From Clostridium sp. 28_12 (lineage in GTDB: Bacteria; Bacillota; Clostridia; TANB77; CAG-508), in contig MNRR01000022.1 in NCBI GenBank assembly GCA_001916055.1, positions 72,635 through 80,674 of the forward strand: 8,040 bases of DNA, in the 5' to 3' direction. The notes under the pieces are model-generated. The model was not told the origin of the DNA and ran no database searches. It was given only the letters and a program-made list of their open reading frames with translations. Of this stretch, positions 6,123-8,040 are shown piece by piece (position 1 is the first letter of the stretch; every line of letters begins with the position of its first letter). Position numbers and translations under genes: made by a program.

Positions 6123-7580
6123 ATGAATATAGAAACACAGTTAAATAATATTAAAACAAAGAAAGTATTAGTAATTGGAGATATAATGTTAGACAAATAC
6201 TTCTTTGGAGAAGCAAAAAGATTATCACCAGAAGCACCAGTTCCAGTGCTACATAAAACAAGAGAAACAATAGTACTTGGTGGAGCATCAAATGTTGCAA
6301 GAAACTTAGTAAGAGCAATACAAGATGTATCAATTATGAGTGTAATTGGAAATGATGAAGAAGGAAAAATCTTAAAGAAAATCTTAGAAGATAATAAAAT
6401 ACATACAGATTTATTAATATTAGATAAAGAAAGAACAACAACAGTAAAAACAAGAATGATCGGGCCAAACAATGCTCAAATGCTAAGATTAGATGTAGAA
6501 GATACGGCTTCAATTTCTGATGAAATATCTGATAAGATGATAAAATTATATGAAGCTAATATAGAAAAGTTCGATATAATAATAATATCAGATTATAAAA
6601 AAGGTGTGTTGAATGTTCAAAACACAGCAGAATTAATAAGAATTGCTAACAAATATAACAAAATGACTTTAATAGATACTAAAGAACCATCATATGCTAA
6701 ATATAAAGATGCATATTTAATAAAACCAAACCTAGATGAATTAAAGAATTTAACAAAAATGAGTGTAAACAATGATGAAGAAGTTGTTAATGCTGCAAAT
6801 GAATTAAGAGCACAAACAGGTGCAAAATATGTTTTAGCAACACGTGGAAAAGATGGAATGACACTTGTAGATGGAAAGAGTTTTCAACATATTAGAGGAG
6901 TTTCTAAAGAGGTTTATGATGTTTCTGGTGCAGGAGATACAGTTATATCATATTTAGCAGTAGGACTTGCAAATGATTTTGAAATAGGAGATACAGCTAG
7001 ATTAGCAAATATTGCATCAAGCATAGAAGTTTCAAAAATGGGAACATATGCTGTTTCAATAGAAGAAATAAAAGAACATATCAATAAAGAAAATGATGTA
7101 TCATATGACAATAAATTACCAAGTGTAGACGAATTAGCTAAAATATTACAAGCAGAAAGAGAAAAAGGTAAGAAAATAGTATTTACTAATGGATGTTTCG
7201 ATATATTCCATGTTGGTCATTCAAGATATTTAAGACAAGCATCAACTTATGGAGATATCTTAGTAGTTGGAGTAAATTCAGATGCTTCTGTAAAAAGATT
7301 AAAAGGTCCAGAAAGACCAATAATTTCAGAAGAAGAAAGAATGGAATTATTAGCAGATTTACAATGTGTATCATATGTTGTAAAATTTGAAGAAGATACA
7401 CCATATGAATTAATAAAGAAATTACAACCAGATATAATCACAAAAGGTGGAGACTATAAGCCAGAAGAAGTAGTTGGAAAAGATATAGTTGAAGCTAGAG
7501 GTGGAAAAGTTGTTATTTGTAAGCTTGTAGAAGGAAAATCTACAACTAATATTATTACTAAAATTAGAAATGCAAAATAA
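6123..7580 (+). CDS. hldE: Bifunctional D-beta-D-heptose 7-phosphate kinase / D-beta-D-heptose 1-phosphate adenylyltransferase
   Basis: This cytoplasmic enzyme phosphorylates D-glycero-D-manno-heptose 7-phosphate at C1 and, after a separate phosphatase step, adenylylates heptose 1-phosphate to ADP-heptose. With the 6123 start it has 485 residues, close to the usual 470-480 or so. The N-terminal ribokinase-like domain shows GDIMLDKYFFG (19-29), SPEAPVPVL (35-43), GGASNVARN (53-61) and DVSGAGDT (266-273), Asp272 being the expected catalytic base. The C-terminal nucleotidyltransferase domain from about 350 shows FTNGCFDIFHVGH, with the HxGH motif at 363-366, then GVNSD, EEERMELLADL, KGGDYKPEEVVG and the GKSTTNII tail. 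Both halves look complete. It starts 20 bases after the glycosyltransferase stop and ends 20 bases before gmhA, in one operon. HldE is ADP-specific in characterised cases, which separates this route from the GDP-heptose route (HddA/HddC). Confidence 0.96.
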   Translation: MNIETQLNNIKTKKVLVIGDIMLDKYFFGEAKRLSPEAPVPVLHKTRETIVLGGASNVARNLVRAIQDVSIMSVIGNDEEGKILKKILEDNKIHTDLLILDKERTTTVKTRMIGPNNAQMLRLDVEDTASISDEISDKMIKLYEANIEKFDIIIISDYKKGVLNVQNTAELIRIANKYNKMTLIDTKEPSYAKYKDAYLIKPNLDELKNLTKMSVNNDEEVVNAANELRAQTGAKYVLATRGKDGMTLVDGKSFQHIRGVSKEVYDVSGAGDTVISYLAVGLANDFEIGDTARLANIASSIEVSKMGTYAVSIEEIKEHINKENDVSYDNKLPSVDELAKILQAEREKGKKIVFTNGCFDIFHVGHSRYLRQASTYGDILVVGVNSDASVKRLKGPERPIISEEERMELLADLQCVSYVVKFEEDTPYELIKKLQPDIITKGGDYKPEEVVGKDIVEARGGKVVICKLVEGKSTTNIITKIRNAK

Positions 7581-7586
7581 TATTTT

Positions 7587-7592
7587 AGGAGG
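7587..7592 (+). promoter_or_regulatory. Ribosome binding site AGGAGG for gmhA
   Basis: A perfect AGGAGG sits 8 bases before the ATG at 7601, the strongest ribosome site in the window, and confirms the start of this edge-truncated gene. Confidence 0.85.
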
Positions 7593-7600
7593 AAAAAATT

Positions 7601-8040
7601 ATGAAAAATGAAATTAAAGAAAAATTTATGTATAGCATAGAGTGCAAAACAAAGGTTGTAAATGATGAAAAAATAATAGGTCAAGTTGAAGAGGTTTGTA
7701 ATGCATTAATAAAATGCTATAAAGAAGGACATAGAGTTTATATGATGGGAAATGGTGGATCAGCTGCAGATTCTGAACATATTGCTGGAGAACTAATGAA
7801 ACGTTTTAGAAATCCTAGGCCGGTAAGTGATGAATTCGCACAAAAACTGGAAGCTGCAGATCCTATAAGAGGGAAATTGTTGGCTCATAATCTAGAGTGC
7901 TCATTAATGGTGATTCCATTGGTTGCACACGAAGCATTAACGACAGCATACATTAATGATGTAGACGGGCTCGGTATTTTTGCACAGCAATTATTTGGCT
8001 TCGGAAAGGAAAAAGATGTTTTTTTAGGAATTTCTACATC
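7601..8040 (+). CDS. gmhA: Sedoheptulose-7-phosphate isomerase (GmhA-like SIS domain), 3' end outside window
   Basis: The first 146 residues are visible. The expected reaction turns sedoheptulose 7-phosphate into D-glycero-D-manno-heptose 7-phosphate, the substrate of HldE encoded just upstream. Seen directly: a helical N-terminus, the SIS phosphosugar motif MMGNGGSAADSEHIAGEL with GNGGS at 50-54, His60 and Glu64 in the places of the E. coli GmhA active-site His61 and Glu65, then AYINDVDG and DVFLGISTS just before the edge. Between the RP motif (73-74) and the central strand it has roughly 25 residues more than E. coli GmhA, a longer form that I recall from other Firmicutes. The second active-site His near the C-terminus is beyond the window. 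GC rises from about 27% (7621-7740) to about 39% (7741-8040) by hand count, with codons such as CTG, CTC, CCG, GGG and ACG that are rare in the neighbours. A role on another sugar phosphate is possible but unlikely beside hldE. Confidence 0.9.
   Translation, partial: MKNEIKEKFMYSIECKTKVVNDEKIIGQVEEVCNALIKCYKEGHRVYMMGNGGSAADSEHIAGELMKRFRNPRPVSDEFAQKLEAADPIRGKLLAHNLECSLMVIPLVAHEALTTAYINDVDGLGIFAQQLFGFGKEKDVFLGIST

Noticed and set aside
6092..6472. Minus-strand frame of 126 codons opposite the hldE start
   Set aside because: It is fully antisense to the conserved kinase motifs of hldE and resembles no family.
7193..7390. Plus-strand 65-codon frame inside hldE
   Set aside because: It is a shifted frame over the conserved adenylyltransferase domain, rich in Lys, Arg, Cys and Ile, with no independent support.
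1..8040. Recoded TGA (Mycoplasma-like code) because of the extreme AT content
   Set aside because: No TGA occurs in frame in any supported gene; tryptophan is TGG throughout and every visible stop is TAA, which fits the standard bacterial code.

Overview
The window looks like a chromosomal segment of an AT-rich bacterium, most likely a low-GC Firmicute (Clostridia or Bacilli type). The signs are the strong preference for A/T-ending codons (ATA, AGA, AAA, TTA), purine-rich AGGAGG-like ribosome binding sites, TAA at all five visible stops, and large secreted proteins joining repeats to peptidoglycan-cutting domains. The taxonomy is inference: no rRNA or other marker gene is present. Every supported gene is on the + strand. 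I saw no RNA gene, mobile element or CRISPR array.

Left half (1-4885): three closely spaced genes, probably one transcript whose start lies left of the window. The first, cut by the left edge, carries three copies of a repeat of about 115 residues followed by a GH25 muramidase domain. The second has a signal peptide, five copies of the same repeat and a C-terminal M14 zinc carboxypeptidase-like domain with a complete set of expected active-site residues. The two proteins therefore share a repeat scaffold but end in different enzymes, one suited to cutting peptidoglycan glycan strands and the other probably the peptide stems. The third encodes a small membrane-anchored protein that I do not recognise. 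A good intrinsic terminator at about 4912-4962 closes this unit.

Right half (5007-8040): a clear sigma-A-type promoter with an extended -10 element starts a second unit: a family 2 glycosyltransferase (GTG start), a full-length bifunctional HldE (heptose-7-phosphate kinase plus heptose-1-phosphate adenylyltransferase), and the 5' part of a GmhA-like sedoheptulose-7-phosphate isomerase cut by the right edge. Together GmhA and HldE give two of the three enzymes needed to reach ADP-D-glycero-beta-D-manno-heptose. The phosphatase GmhB and any epimerase HldD would have to lie outside the window. The glycosyltransferase suggests the heptose is used for a surface glycan.

The points most worth attention are the shared repeat family with a nearly invariant core at DNA level, the pairing of two hydrolases on that scaffold beside a heptose-glycan operon, the ADP-heptose route in a probable Gram-positive, and a rise in GC inside gmhA.
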